Under the pieces are notes generated by a model. It searched no databases. It saw nothing but the letters and a program-made list of their open reading frames with translations, and had not been told where the DNA came from. Shown one piece after another: positions 1-8,122 of a DNA stretch of 64,000 nt. Positions within the stretch are counted from its first letter, which is position 1. Each line of letters starts with the position of its first letter. The position numbers and the translations under genes are program-made. Location of the stretch: positions 1 through 64,000 of the forward strand of contig NZ_JBJMAW010000002.1 of the NCBI RefSeq assembly GCF_046600735.1. The letters run 5' to 3'. Source of the stretch: Novilysobacter_A longmucuonensis (GTDB lineage: Bacteria > Pseudomonadota > Gammaproteobacteria > Xanthomonadales > Xanthomonadaceae).

Positions 1-106
1 TGATTTGTTCTTCGGAAAAGCGCTTCTTCACGTCCAATCTCCTTGTCGTTGGGGATTGGACTCCAGATCGCCGTGCTACTCAAAAGCGGGGGGACGTCGG
101 CGAACA
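1..106 (-). mobile_element. End of an IS3-family insertion sequence with the first codons of its OrfA transposase
   Basis: On the minus strand an AAGGAG ribosome-binding site is followed by a GTG at 31-29 and the codons V-K-K-R-F-S-E-E-Q-I. This is the characteristic start of the OrfA transposase of the IS407/IS1404 group of IS3 elements (usually MKKRFSEEQI). The gene runs off the window at base 1. The terminal repeat was not defined rigorously: the hsdS reading frame loses family similarity near base 106, and the sequence there reads TGTTCGCCGACG on the minus strand, so the element's edge is placed at about 106. The IS appears to have truncated hsdS. Confidence 0.6.
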
Positions 107-868
107 CATCAATGATTCACATGCTTCGTCCTTCGCCTCTCGCGAAGTCAGTTTTCCCCGAACGGCCAGATTAAGGATCGCTTGGCGCAGTTGCCTGATG
201 TGCTCATGTCGCACGCTGAGGTGCAACAGATGTCGCAAATGGAAGCGGGCGCTTTTGGCGCGGCGGGTGGTGGGCTCAGTAACATCGCTTTCGCCGGCAT
301 CATTGGCAGTGATGCGATGAAGGCTGGACGCCACTAGTCGGTCGCGCTGCTGCTCCCGCGCATTGCGCGCGGCCTGAAGCTGTGAGCAGAGCGCCATCAG
401 CTCCTCCACCTTGGAAACGATGCGGTGTTGTTCGGCAAGTGGCGGAAGCGGTGTCCGTAACCGGAGCAGTTCGTCGAGCTTAATGCCTTTAACGGTCAAT
501 CCAGACCCTTCGAGCGCCAGAGTCTTAAAAAACAAATAGATGTAGTCGATCGAGACAAGGCTCGACAGGGACAGAGCTCGAAGGTCTTGGTTGATCGATA
601 AGGTTATTCGATTGATGGACACCTTTCCCAACCCCATCCGTGTCACAACGATGAGCGACCCAGGTTGGATTAAGTTTGAAGAGCTCGAGTCCAGTCCCGC
701 CCGAGAAATACGATCAATTGTGTCGTCGACGTATTTGGATTTTCCTATGTCTTTGACGCTCGCCCACGGAATGTCACCATCCCAATATGACGGTGGCGGC
801 CCCCGTTGCAGCCGAACTGCAGCGAATCGCACGAGTGGCTTAGCGTTCTGGCCCGTGGAACTCGAACG
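80..868 (-). pseudogene. hsdS: Truncated type I restriction specificity subunit (HsdS fragment)
   Basis: HsdS is the DNA-recognition subunit of type I restriction-modification complexes. The frame contains one target-recognition domain with the usual YWDGDIPWASVKDIG motif, then a conserved spacer (PLPPLAEQHRIVSKVEELMALC) and the LRQAILNLAVRGKL segment that normally leads into the second recognition domain. That second domain is missing because the frame enters the IS3 end and stops at 80. The 5' side also lacks the family N-terminus: upstream of about 868 the frame is unrelated sequence abutting the sigma-factor operon. No hsdM or hsdR is visible here, so this is a remnant, presumably of a system lying to the left. 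Confidence 0.75.
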
Positions 869-965
869 GCCGATTCCGGCCAGGAGCGGACGCTCGATGC
901 TGGTGGTCCATGGCTCCGGCCTACCGCCCGGGCGGCGAAAGGGTGACCCTGTTTTCGTGGTCGCG

Positions 966-1280
966 CTAGCTTTCCTCCAGCGCCCAACCGCAGCTGAGCA
1001 ACGACAGGCCGAGCAGAAGCACGCAGATTCCGGCAGAGGCGGCACCAAAGCCTCCCGTCAGCCACTCGTGTGCGACCTGCTGTAACAGCGGCGACGGCAG
1101 CAGTGTTACCCATGCAAGCAGGCTGCCGGCCAGCGCGGCAGCCGGCAGCAGCCATGGGCGAGGCCGCTGACGTGCGGGAAGGGCGCGGGTTACCTGCGCC
1201 GAAAAGCCGTCGTCCGGCACTGCGCCGTTGAAGTTGCGTCGTAGCAGATCGTGGATCCGCTGGTCGGATATTTCGCTCAT
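966..1280 (-). CDS. Small membrane protein, putative anti-sigma factor partner
   Basis: The 104-residue product starts at the ATG at 1280, one base after the stop of the upstream ECF sigma factor, so the two are translationally linked. Residues 1-30 are hydrophilic, which would be the cytoplasmic sigma-binding part. Two hydrophobic segments follow (about 45-65 and 77-98), and the protein ends with GWALEES. I recognise no conserved domain such as a zinc-binding HXXXCXXC motif. The anti-sigma role is inferred from position only; a longer GTG/ATG-initiated version upstream would overlap the sigma gene and is unlikely. Confidence 0.6.
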   Translation of the reverse strand: MSEISDQRIHDLLRRNFNGAVPDDGFSAQVTRALPARQRPRPWLLPAAALAGSLLAWVTLLPSPLLQQVAHEWLTGGFGAASAGICVLLLGLSLLSCGWALEES

Positions 1281-1281
1281 C

Positions 1282-1860
1282 TCAGTTGCTCCGTCCTGCA
1301 TCCGGCGCCCACTCCTGCAGCAGCTGCCGCAGCTTCGCCTTGCCGCGCGCCACATGCGTTTTCACGCTGCCAAGCGGCATGTCCAGCACCACTGCCGTCT
1401 CTTCGTGAGTGAGTTCGAGCTGCACACAGTACAGCAGCGCCGTCCGCTGATTGTCCGACAGACAGCACATAGCGGCATCGAAGTCCAACGCCAGGTCGCG
1501 GGCGGCGGTGTCGGCGTCGAGCGCCTCAGCCTTGCTGTCCTCCAGTTCCGACTCCTGTTGCGCCCGCCACCCCTTGCTGCGCCAGTATTGCTGGAAGCAG
1601 GAGTGGGCGATGCGGTACAGCCACGTGCTGAAACGCGACTGGCCGCGGAACTGCCCCAGCTTGCGCCAGGCCAGAATGAAAGTCTCCTGCGCCAGGTCGT
1701 CGGCCAGCGCCGGGTTGTCACCCAGCAAGTGCCGCAGTTGGGCGCGGACCAGCCCCTGGTGCCTGCGCACGAGTAGCCCGAAAACCTGGGCGTCGCCCTC
1801 CCGCACTGCCTGTTCGACCAGCTCCAGATCGATGCGCGCCTGCGCATCGCGATCATCCAT
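1282..1860 (-). CDS. RNA polymerase ECF sigma factor
   Basis: This 192-residue protein has the two-domain layout of extracytoplasmic-function sigma factors. Region 2 spans about residues 20-95, with DDLAQETFILAWRKLGQF and the -10-recognising segment FSTWLYRIAHSCFQQYW. Region 4 spans about 130-185, with LSDNQRTALLYCVQLELTHEE and the helix-turn-helix MPLGSVKTHVARGKAKL. Its start overlaps the stop of the upstream membrane-protein gene by 8 bases and its stop is one base from the downstream putative anti-sigma gene, giving a compact three-gene operon. It probably directs a small stress or envelope regulon; the inducing signal cannot be read from the sequence. Confidence 0.92.
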   Translation of the reverse strand: MDDRDAQARIDLELVEQAVREGDAQVFGLLVRRHQGLVRAQLRHLLGDNPALADDLAQETFILAWRKLGQFRGQSRFSTWLYRIAHSCFQQYWRSKGWRAQQESELEDSKAEALDADTAARDLALDFDAAMCCLSDNQRTALLYCVQLELTHEETAVVLDMPLGSVKTHVARGKAKLRQLLQEWAPDAGRSN

Positions 1861-2224
1861 GCGCGCTTCCGCGCCGGGTCAGATACCAGTTGCCGAGGTA
1901 CCCCAGACCAAGCGCCACCGGCAGGATACCGAGACCCCACAGCTCGGACAGGCGGCGCCCGACGTGGTAGTCGAGCGGCAGCGCCAACAGCGTGACGCTG
2001 AGGCCGATGCCGCCGGCCAGCAGGATCAGGGCGCGGCGGCGATCGCAGTGTTGCGGCGTCGCTTCGCCGGGCAGCGATGCCGGCAGCGCTACGCCCGACT
2101 CGGCCAGTTGCAGCAGGAACCGGTAGCGCATTTCGGCGCGGGTGCGGCGGTAGCGCAGCACCAGGGCAATGATCACGACTGGCGGCAGCAGCACCAGCGG
2201 TGGAATGATTAGGGCCGGATCCAT
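1853..2224 (-). CDS. Small inner-membrane protein, DUF6249-like
   Basis: A 123-residue protein with a very hydrophobic N-terminal helix (about 4-23), a basic cytoplasmic-looking segment rich in Arg (RYRRTRAEMRYRFLL), and two further hydrophobic segments around 68-82 and 95-112. The layout resembles the DUF6249 proteins that often accompany ECF sigma factors in xanthomonads. It is first in the sigma operon, overlapping the sigma gene by 8 bases. No catalytic motif is seen; a role in sensing or sigma control is inferred only from context. Confidence 0.7.
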   Translation of the reverse strand: MDPALIIPPLVLLPPVVIIALVLRYRRTRAEMRYRFLLQLAESGVALPASLPGEATPQHCDRRRALILLAGGIGLSVTLLALPLDYHVGRRLSELWGLGILPVALGLGYLGNWYLTRRGSAHG

Positions 2225-2282
2225 GTTTGTTGCTCCAGATTGTTTTGGCCGTGTCGATCGGCAGTACCGGTATCGCCACCGC

Positions 2283-3701
2283 TCACAGTGGCATGCGGTT
2301 GCTGAAATATTTTGTCAGGGTTTCCACCGCCGGGGGGTCGACGTTGGCAAGCCCCACCAGCACGTAGCCCAACTCGGGATAGACGCGCAGGCTGGCATTC
2401 ATGCCCTCGGCACCGCCATCGTGACCGAACCAGCGCAGCGGGCCTTCGCCGCCGATCGTGAAACCAAAACCGTACCAGCCATCGGCGTTCTGGGCCTGGG
2501 TCGCCTGCGCCAGGCGCTCGGCCGACAGCAGTCGTCCATCCTGCAGTGCCTGCACGAAGCGCAGCAGATCGCCGCTGGTGGAGTAGCCGCCGCCACCCGC
2601 CGTGCCGCGCCACGGCACGCTGTCGCGATTATTCTGCAGACGGCCATCCTTCATCATGTAGCCGACTGCAAGCTGCGCTGGCGCCTGCTGCTCGGGCAGC
2701 GCTCCGCTGGCAGTCATGCCGGCCGGCGCGAACACCGCCGCCTGCAGGTGGTCGTAGTAGCTGCGGCCGCTGACCTGCTCGATGATCGCGCCCAGCAGGA
2801 TGTAGCCATAGTTCGAATAGCGCGTGGCGCTGCCCGGCGTGAACTCCGGTGCGCGCTGCCCGAACAGGTCGAGATAGTCCTGGTGTTCGCGCACCTGCTC
2901 GCGTCGGGCGGAATACTCGGGTGTAAAGATATCGCCGGTCCCACCACTGTGTGTCAGCAGGTGGCGAATGGTGACCTGGGTGGCCAGATCGCGATTGGGA
3001 TAGTCGGGCAGGTAGGTGGCGAGCGCAGCGTCGAGATCGAGTTTGCCGGCATCTACCAGTTGCAGCACCGCCACTGCGGTGAACATCTTGAACATCGAAG
3101 CGATGCGGAAGCTCGTTTCGCTGTCATTGGCGCGGCCGGCTTCGTGGTCGGCCAGGCCCCAGCTGCGCTCCAGCAAAGTGTTATTGCCGCGCGCGAACAG
3201 CAGGTTCCCGGAAAACTGCTGCCGCTCGGCCATGGCCGCGGCCCGCTCCTGGACCCCGGCCAGCACCGATGCCAGGTCCAGCCGTGCCGGCATGAACTCG
3301 GCTGGCACATCGGTCGACGGCTGCATGCGCATGCTGGCGACCTGCTCCGGTGTCGCAGCCTTGACCGTCAGAGTGATCCGGCCAGTGCTGTCCGAATTGC
3401 GGGCCCGGATCAGCGCGGTGATCGCGTGCGGTTCGCTGTTCTCGACCTTGAGCACATCGAAGCCGCCCATCTGGCGATGGAATGCGAGCTCGCGTTCGAT
3501 GTCGAGCCGCGGCTGGTGTCGTGCCCGGTACTGCGCCAACTGCTCCGCCGAGCCGGAGTCCAGGGCCTGCAGTCGCGCCTGCAGCACCTTGCCGGCGGGG
3601 GTGTCGGGCAGGTTTTCGGCAGCGGCGGATGTCGCGAAGCTCATCGCTGCTGCCCCGGCGAGGGCGATCAGCCCGCGCCGCATTGCATGGATCGTTGCCA
3701 T
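2283..3701 (-). CDS. Exported serine hydrolase of the beta-lactamase (class C / DD-peptidase) family
   Basis: The chosen ATG at 3701 is preceded by GGAGTCAAGAG and gives a 472-residue precursor with a clear signal peptide (MRRGLIALAGAAAMSFATSAAA). The serine-hydrolase fold starts near residue 150. The nucleophile motif is S202-M-F-K205, followed by the tyrosine motif YSN (RYSNYGYILLG) and a C-terminal HDGGAEG replacing KTG, as in many EstB/AmpC-like esterases and peptidases. The first 150 residues are a separate region of unknown function containing a FDVLKVENSEPHAITALI segment. It acts in the periplasm or outside the cell; the substrate is unknown. It lies 58 bp upstream of the sigma operon on the same strand. 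Confidence 0.88.
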   Translation of the reverse strand: MATIHAMRRGLIALAGAAAMSFATSAAAENLPDTPAGKVLQARLQALDSGSAEQLAQYRARHQPRLDIERELAFHRQMGGFDVLKVENSEPHAITALIRARNSDSTGRITLTVKAATPEQVASMRMQPSTDVPAEFMPARLDLASVLAGVQERAAAMAERQQFSGNLLFARGNNTLLERSWGLADHEAGRANDSETSFRIASMFKMFTAVAVLQLVDAGKLDLDAALATYLPDYPNRDLATQVTIRHLLTHSGGTGDIFTPEYSARREQVREHQDYLDLFGQRAPEFTPGSATRYSNYGYILLGAIIEQVSGRSYYDHLQAAVFAPAGMTASGALPEQQAPAQLAVGYMMKDGRLQNNRDSVPWRGTAGGGGYSTSGDLLRFVQALQDGRLLSAERLAQATQAQNADGWYGFGFTIGGEGPLRWFGHDGGAEGMNASLRVYPELGYVLVGLANVDPPAVETLTKYFSNRMPL

Positions 3702-4398
3702 CTCTTGACTCCAGGATTGCGCTGCTGCATTGCAGCGCTTCGGAACATTGGATGCAGCCACCCCGTCGTTTGGATTCATCGAGGCGAAAGATTTTTTCGG
3801 TGCACGGTGTGTTCCACGCAACGCAGAGGCCGCAGCCATGGCGCGACCCGTTTCCCCGGATCAGAGTGTGCGGCCGCTTTGGGTCGATAGTGTTGAAAAA
3901 CTCGCTTGGTCGGATCGACGCTCGAGAATTCGTCGACGAGAGTTCGGTTCTGGTCGTCCAAAGCATCAGATTCCGCTAGAACCGAACCGAATTGGCAACC
4001 GCCACGGAAGGTTCGGAGTTTTTCAACGGAATAGACCGGAAGCAGCCACTCGATCAACGACCGCTACCGGCCAGAAGCGGACCCCAGGGATGCCCCAGTA
4101 GCACAGCGCGACGGCAGTCTCAGACCGCCGCAACTCTGCGAAAGGTGGTTCATACCAGCGAGCCCCTTGCGATGGCCAGGAGGATTGGTCTCTGGCCTCA
4201 CGATAGAGCCGAACAAATGTCCGTCCCGGTTCTCCACCCCTCGGGCTTCGAAGGCTTCTGGTGGCCGATCAAGGAGGCGAACACTGGGACAGTTCAGTGC
4301 GAGCAGCCCTTCCTGTCCGACCAGAGCGACCTGGCGCAAACATGGCAAGAAGGAGCGCGAAGTGGACGAAACGCATTTGCCGAGATCTCCGTTGTGAT
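3702..4398. other. Gene-free stretch between two minus-strand genes, with a MITE-like palindrome
   Basis: No open frame here has recognisable protein similarity or a credible ribosome-binding site. The stretch contains an inverted-repeat element (3881-4038, described separately), then about 350 bases of featureless sequence up to the attC-like site at 4399. Short frames on both strands end in non-homologous sequence and look like chance. Confidence 0.5.
3881..4038. repeat. MITE-like element with terminal inverted repeats
   Basis: GTTGAAAAACTC at 3892-3903 is exactly inverted at 4016-4027 (GAGTTTTTCAAC), and the homology extends weakly outwards (GGTCGATAGT versus GGTCTATTCC). Inside, GTTCGGTTCT at 3942-3951 is inverted at 3978-3987. 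The roughly 136-158 bp unit has no coding capacity and looks like a non-autonomous transposable element or an IS remnant. Confidence 0.5.
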
Positions 4399-4457
4399 GC
4401 CTAACGCCTGAGTCAAGCCGAGCCGCGAAGCGGCTTCGGCTTGAACGAGTAAAAAGG
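4399..4457 (-). other. attC-like integron recombination site (site 1)
   Basis: Read on the minus strand the site ends in CGGCTTGACTCAGGCGTTAGGC, which nearly matches the right half of classical cassette attC sites, including the GTTAGGC core where recombination occurs. A 9-bp L-box stem (TCAAGCCGA 4413-4421 / TCGGCTTGA 4436-4444) with one unpaired base encloses a GCCGC-GAA-GCGGC hairpin. The opposite core box (near 4449-4457, GTAAAAAGG) is degenerate. It lies 13 bases downstream of the stop of the minus-strand gene at 4470, exactly where a cassette attC belongs. Confidence 0.6.
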
Positions 4458-4469
4458 AGACTTCCCACT

Positions 4470-4994
4470 TCAGTGCCCTGCGGATTGAGGTGTGCTTGGT
4501 GACGCGGTGTCCGGTGCCGGCCGGGGTTTCGGCGGTCGGTCCAGATTATCCATGTCCGAGAAGATCAGCCAGGGCTGGCCGGGCAAACGATGCAAGGTGA
4601 GGGTGAATTTTCCTATGTCGCGCGGTGCGTCGCCGTATCTGTACGCACCGATGATGTATCCAGCTGTATCTCCAGCGGCAAAAGCGAGGGCGCGTAGCCG
4701 CAGGGGTCCGCCCGCCTGTCCTTTATAGGCTGTCTCGATCGCTAGACGTCCGCGGACGGGCGTGCGGTTGCTCTGCAGTACAAATCCGTCCGCGGCGAAT
4801 AGCGAAGCGAGCGCCTTGGCATCATCCGCGCGCCATGCGCGTTCAAAGTCACGCAACACTCGATCTAAGTCAGCTGGTAGCGCAGCATCGGGTAACTCCG
4901 TCGGCTTGGCGGCTTCTGGCAGGTTGTGCCCGCGTACTGGTCCCATCACGAAAATGAGGCCAAGAAGGACAACGGCGAGAACAGAACGGCTCAT
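4470..4994 (-). CDS. Exported SnoaL/DUF4440-like (NTF2-fold) protein
   Basis: The ATG at 4994 gives a 174-residue precursor with signal peptide MSRSVLAVVLLGLIFVMGPVRG; an in-frame ATG at 5009 is possible but would place charged residues before it. Residues about 45-155 have the DUF4440/SnoaL-like pattern: DLDRVLRDFERAWRADDAKAL, LFAADGFV, RLAIETAYKG, and the strand-rich GKFTLTLHRLPGQPWLIFSDMDN. Such NTF2-fold proteins bind small ligands or act as isomerase/hydrolase-like enzymes, but no activity can be assigned. It is bracketed by attC-like sites downstream (4399) and upstream (5025), so it looks like an integron gene cassette. Confidence 0.72.
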   Translation of the reverse strand: MSRSVLAVVLLGLIFVMGPVRGHNLPEAAKPTELPDAALPADLDRVLRDFERAWRADDAKALASLFAADGFVLQSNRTPVRGRLAIETAYKGQAGGPLRLRALAFAAGDTAGYIIGAYRYGDAPRDIGKFTLTLHRLPGQPWLIFSDMDNLDRPPKPRPAPDTASPSTPQSAGH

Positions 4995-5024
4995 ATGTCT
5001 GAATTCCATTTTGGCGGCAGTGGG

Positions 5025-5116
5025 GACTAACGCTTACGCTCGAGTGGAAGGATCGCCAGCATCGGCACATTTCAACCAAGCGACGAAGAGAGTTCGGCTT
5101 AAATGAATCGTCAGGC
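5025..5116 (-). other. attC-like integron recombination site (site 2)
   Basis: The plus strand reads GACTAAC (5025-5031) with a TTACGCTCGA box after it, and at the other end TTCGGCTTAA (5093-5102) followed by GTCAGGC (5110-5116). The order and spacing (92 bp in total) match R', L', L'' and R'' of attC sites, and the L boxes are imperfectly complementary. It lies just upstream of the 4470-4994 gene in the same orientation as site 1. The stop codon of the small ORF at 5111-5212 falls inside its outer box, a common cassette arrangement. The core boxes deviate at one or two positions, so recombination activity is doubtful. Confidence 0.45.
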
Positions 5117-5212
5117 AACAACATCACTTTGTGTGTTGTCATCAGTGCTAACACCTGCGGATGACGGAGACGAACAGAAGAACAACAGTGCAGTCACACC
5201 AAAATTACGCAT
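5111..5212 (-). CDS. Possible 33-residue exported peptide or truncated cassette gene
   Basis: A short frame starting at the ATG at 5212, preceded by AATGGAGATTTC (a good GGAG ribosome-binding site), encodes a hydrophobic start RNFGVTALLFFCSSPSSAG and then an acidic tail. It looks like a signal peptide with little or no mature part, so it may be a truncated gene. Its stop lies within attC-like site 2. There is no homology support; its reality rests on the ribosome-binding site and position. Confidence 0.3.
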   Translation of the reverse strand: MRNFGVTALLFFCSSPSSAGVSTDDNTQSDVVA

Positions 5213-5281
5213 GAAATCTCCATTTCGCCTGATGCTTGAATTGAGCCGCCTCGCGACGAGCGAGCCGGAGAGCTTCCGACG

Positions 5282-6973
5282 CTATCTCAGGTCGCTGCGC
5301 GAGAGAAATTGGACCCAGACCGTGCTTGTCCCGCCCAGGGAGGCCAGGTGACGATCACTCCCGGGTTGGGCACGAAGATCGAAAACGCCGATTGGGAGGA
5401 CGAGCGCGGCACGGGAAAATCCGCCATCCTGATCGAGCCCGATAATCTTCACTTCTTCCGCGTCCTTCTGCAGAAAGCGGTTGAACCACTCGCCGAATGC
5501 ATTCTGCATCGAGATAGTGGCGGTGCAGACACCACCTCCGTTGGTGACATTCGCGGTTCCGGACAGCGGCTTCCCGTTGTATTCGCCTCGGTAGGCGACA
5601 GACTGAGTTGGGCATCGAACCGTTGCCCCGGGCGCGGAAGGCTTGAACGGTGCCGCGAGCATGATCGCGGTTTGCTCGATGCTGGAGACCCAAAGTGCGT
5701 TGGACAGGACGCTGACTGCCATCTGAAGGTCCGGATATATCACCAAGGCGCTGCGCGCGCCGTTGGTGACGCCCGCGTGGTGCGCGGTGCGATGGCCGTC
5801 GCCGTCCCGGCCACTGCGCCAGCCAAAGCCAATGGTGCTGCCATCGTCCATTGGCGCGCTGCGGTCGGATAGCGTCGCCGGCGTCAGCATCCACTCGAGC
5901 GTCGGCGCCGACACGATTTCGCCCGCCATCACCCGCCCGCCGAAGCGGGCTAGGTCAGCGGCGGTCGCACCAAGACCCGCGCCGCCCCAACTGTAGCTGT
6001 AGTCGTGGGGCGCAGCGGCACGAATTGCACCCTCGGCAAATTCGTACGCGATTGAGGCGTTGAGATTCCCGGTGTCCGTTACATCGGCACCAATGCCCAG
6101 TCCCGGCACGATCTTCTCCGAAAGGTAGTCGAGGTAGGGGCGTTGGGAAGCCTCCTCGATGACGGCGGTCAGCAGCGTGTATCCCCACGAGGAGTAGCTG
6201 TACCGCTCAGATGGGGCGAACAACAAGGTGCGGTCGTCGAAGAGCCCGACCGCTTCGCGAACCGTTGCGAACCGACGCGTGCCACGACCTTCGTCGATCC
6301 GCTGGTAGTGCGGGATGCCTGAAGTGTGCGCCGCCAGTTGCGCGGAATTGATGGGAGGCCACCGCCTGGGTAGATATTCAACGATCGAGCCCACGGGTGC
6401 CGTCACGTCGAGCGCGCCGTCCTCTCTTAGCTTGGCCGCTGCCGTGGCAGCAAAAAGCTTTGAGACGCTCGCCAAGCGAAAAATTGTGTTGTCATCCACG
6501 CGCAACTGCCGTTCGATGTTCCGATACCCGGAACAGCCAGACCAGGTGAGAGCGTCTCCGCGCCACACCGCTGCACCCATCCCCGGAACCCCGTTGGCCT
6601 CCACCAGGGCATCCAGGATGCGGCTCGATAGGCGCGAGGCGCGCGCGTCCGCCAAGGTGGCTGGTTGCAGTTCCTGACCTTTGTCGTTGCCGCGCCCGCC
6701 CGAGCTCTTGATTTCGCCCGATGCATCTTGCGCGCACGCCGGCAGGCCAAGACCCAGGCAGAAAACCAGCGATCCAACCCGTGCAAGCCGCGAAGTGGAC
6801 GATGGTGCTGCCCACCTGCTCGTCGAGGTGGAGACGTGGTTGTTCCATCGCTTTCTTGTTTCAGTCAGACGAGCAGAGAGCCCAGAACATGGCAGTCTCG
6901 AGTGCACGCTTGGATGACGGGCGTTCGCAACGTGGCAAGCAACCACTGGATCTGGACGACTCATGCTGACCAT
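5282..6973 (-). CDS. Second secreted/lipoprotein serine hydrolase (beta-lactamase-like family)
   Basis: A 563-codon frame with a catalytic domain from about residue 110 to 430. Motifs are S-V-S-K (FRLASVSKLF), YSS in place of YSN (YSYSSWGYTLL) and HHAGVTNG near the C-terminal end of the domain. About 100 further residues with two cysteines follow (VRCPTQS, VCTAT). A hydrophobic stretch with a lipobox-like LPAC (VGSLVFCLGLGLPACAQD) begins near residue 65, so the first about 50 residues are probably not translated; the true start is unclear and no good ribosome-binding site is seen. It is a periplasmic or outer-membrane esterase/peptidase of unknown substrate, only distantly like the hydrolase at 2283. 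Confidence 0.8.
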   Translation of the reverse strand: MVSMSRPDPVVACHVANARHPSVHSRLPCSGLSARLTETRKRWNNHVSTSTSRWAAPSSTSRLARVGSLVFCLGLGLPACAQDASGEIKSSGGRGNDKGQELQPATLADARASRLSSRILDALVEANGVPGMGAAVWRGDALTWSGCSGYRNIERQLRVDDNTIFRLASVSKLFAATAAAKLREDGALDVTAPVGSIVEYLPRRWPPINSAQLAAHTSGIPHYQRIDEGRGTRRFATVREAVGLFDDRTLLFAPSERYSYSSWGYTLLTAVIEEASQRPYLDYLSEKIVPGLGIGADVTDTGNLNASIAYEFAEGAIRAAAPHDYSYSWGGAGLGATAADLARFGGRVMAGEIVSAPTLEWMLTPATLSDRSAPMDDGSTIGFGWRSGRDGDGHRTAHHAGVTNGARSALVIYPDLQMAVSVLSNALWVSSIEQTAIMLAAPFKPSAPGATVRCPTQSVAYRGEYNGKPLSGTANVTNGGGVCTATISMQNAFGEWFNRFLQKDAEEVKIIGLDQDGGFSRAALVLPIGVFDLRAQPGSDRHLASLGGTSTVWVQFLSRSDLR

Positions 6974-7160
6974 GCGGGTGCTACTCCTGTCTGGGGAGCA
7001 CCGACTGTAGCTCCACAGTTTGCGCCGCGATCAGCTGCTGCGGTCGGCCGTGCGTGCGATGCGCCAAAGCGTGGCCCACCACCCGCTTACTGGTGGAAAA
7101 GACACTGACGTCCCGACGACCAGAGCTGTCACTCAATTTCAGCGCCAAGTTCGACAAAGG

Positions 7161-7178
7161 GGCCCGGCGTTCCGGGCC
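7161..7178 (-). terminator. Rho-independent-type terminator after the LytS/LytTR operon
   Basis: A perfect 7-bp GC stem (GGCCCGG 7161-7167, CCGGGCC 7172-7178) with a 4-base loop, followed on the minus strand by CCTTTG. It lies about 90 bases beyond the stop of the response-regulator gene. The U-tract is short, so termination may be partial. Confidence 0.55.
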
Positions 7179-7266
7179 ACCGCCCTATCAGCAGATCGCG
7201 TAGCTGGTCAGTGCGACTCCGCTCAACCAGGCCCGCGAACACGCCCGCGTAGTTGCACGGGACCGT

Positions 7267-8121
7267 TCAAGCAGCGCCCGCACTCGCGCCGCACAGACGC
7301 GCCAGCAGCTCATCAATGTAGGTCCTGCTTACCCGTAGCGGAGTGCCGTCGTGCAATCGCAGCACCGCGTCGCGATTGGCTAGCGGCTGCAGTTCGGTCA
7401 CTCTGTCCATACGCACGATCGTGGAGCGGTGAACGCGTACGAAACGGGCGGGGTCCAGCTGCGCAGTCAGGCCGTGCAGCGATTCTCGCAGCAGGTACAC
7501 GTTTTCGCCTGCGTGTATCGCGGCGTAGTCGCCGTCGGCCTGTATCCACTCCACGTCGTTTACATCGACGAACACCGTACGGCGCCCGACGCGTATCGCG
7601 AAGCGGGTCAGCAGCTTCGACGCGGCGGCGCGATCTCGTTCCGCGCCAACGACGTTCTTGAAGGTCGAATCCGCCGGAGGGCCATCAGTGTCTTCGGCGA
7701 TCCACTGCGCCGCATCCCCGCTGACGGGTGCAGTAGCGCCCTGCTCCCGCTGTCCCCACGCCAGCACCTGGCGCGCCCGATCGAGCGCTTCGATGAAGCG
7801 TTCGTCGTCCACCGGCTTGAGCAGGTAGTCCACCGCGTTGAGAGCAAACGCGCGCACCGCAAAGCTGTCATGCGCGGTGAGCAAGATCGCCAGTGGGCGC
7901 TTGGATGCTGGCAGCGCTGCCAGCACATCCAGTCCGTTCATACCAGGCATCTGCACGTCAATGAACACCAAGTCCGTCGCTTGTTCAGTCAGCCCAGCCA
8001 GTGCAGCGGGACCATCTGCGTACTCGCACGCCACCACCACGTCGTCGGCGAATGCCCCCAGGCGCGCAATTACTCCGGAACGCGCCAGCGGCTCGTCATC
8101 GATCACGGCGACGCGGATCAT
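7267..8121 (-). CDS. LytTR-family response regulator
   Basis: The 284-residue regulator starts at the ATG at 8121. Its receiver domain (1-120) has the acidic pair in VIDDEP, the phospho-acceptor Asp in LVFIDVQMPG (about D55), and the conserved Lys in DYLLKP (about K102). The C-terminal LytTR DNA-binding domain (about 175-280) shows VEWIQADGDYAAIHAGENVYLLRESL, FVRVHRSTIV and LRVSRTY. A low-complexity linker separates them. The gene begins one base after the stop of the cognate sensor kinase, so the pair is co-transcribed. Members typically control exoproducts or cell-surface functions; no target site was identified. Confidence 0.93.
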   Translation of the reverse strand: MIRVAVIDDEPLARSGVIARLGAFADDVVVACEYADGPAALAGLTEQATDLVFIDVQMPGMNGLDVLAALPASKRPLAILLTAHDSFAVRAFALNAVDYLLKPVDDERFIEALDRARQVLAWGQREQGATAPVSGDAAQWIAEDTDGPPADSTFKNVVGAERDRAAASKLLTRFAIRVGRRTVFVDVNDVEWIQADGDYAAIHAGENVYLLRESLHGLTAQLDPARFVRVHRSTIVRMDRVTELQPLANRDAVLRLHDGTPLRVSRTYIDELLARLCGASAGAA

Positions 8122-8122
8122 G

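Noticed and set aside
2169..3890. Long plus-strand frame (573 codons) opposite the serine hydrolase
   Set aside because: It is antisense to a gene with clear motifs, has no recognisable domain, and reflects the high-GC third-position effect.
5213..5281. A fourth attC-like site downstream of the second serine hydrolase
   Set aside because: GCCTGAT and TTGAGCCG are in roughly the right order, but the opposite arm and core box could not be found.
7000..7108. A second HsdS-like motif (RGPPPAYWW) on the plus strand
   Set aside because: It is a short resemblance in a frame with no other HsdS features, followed at once by a stop.
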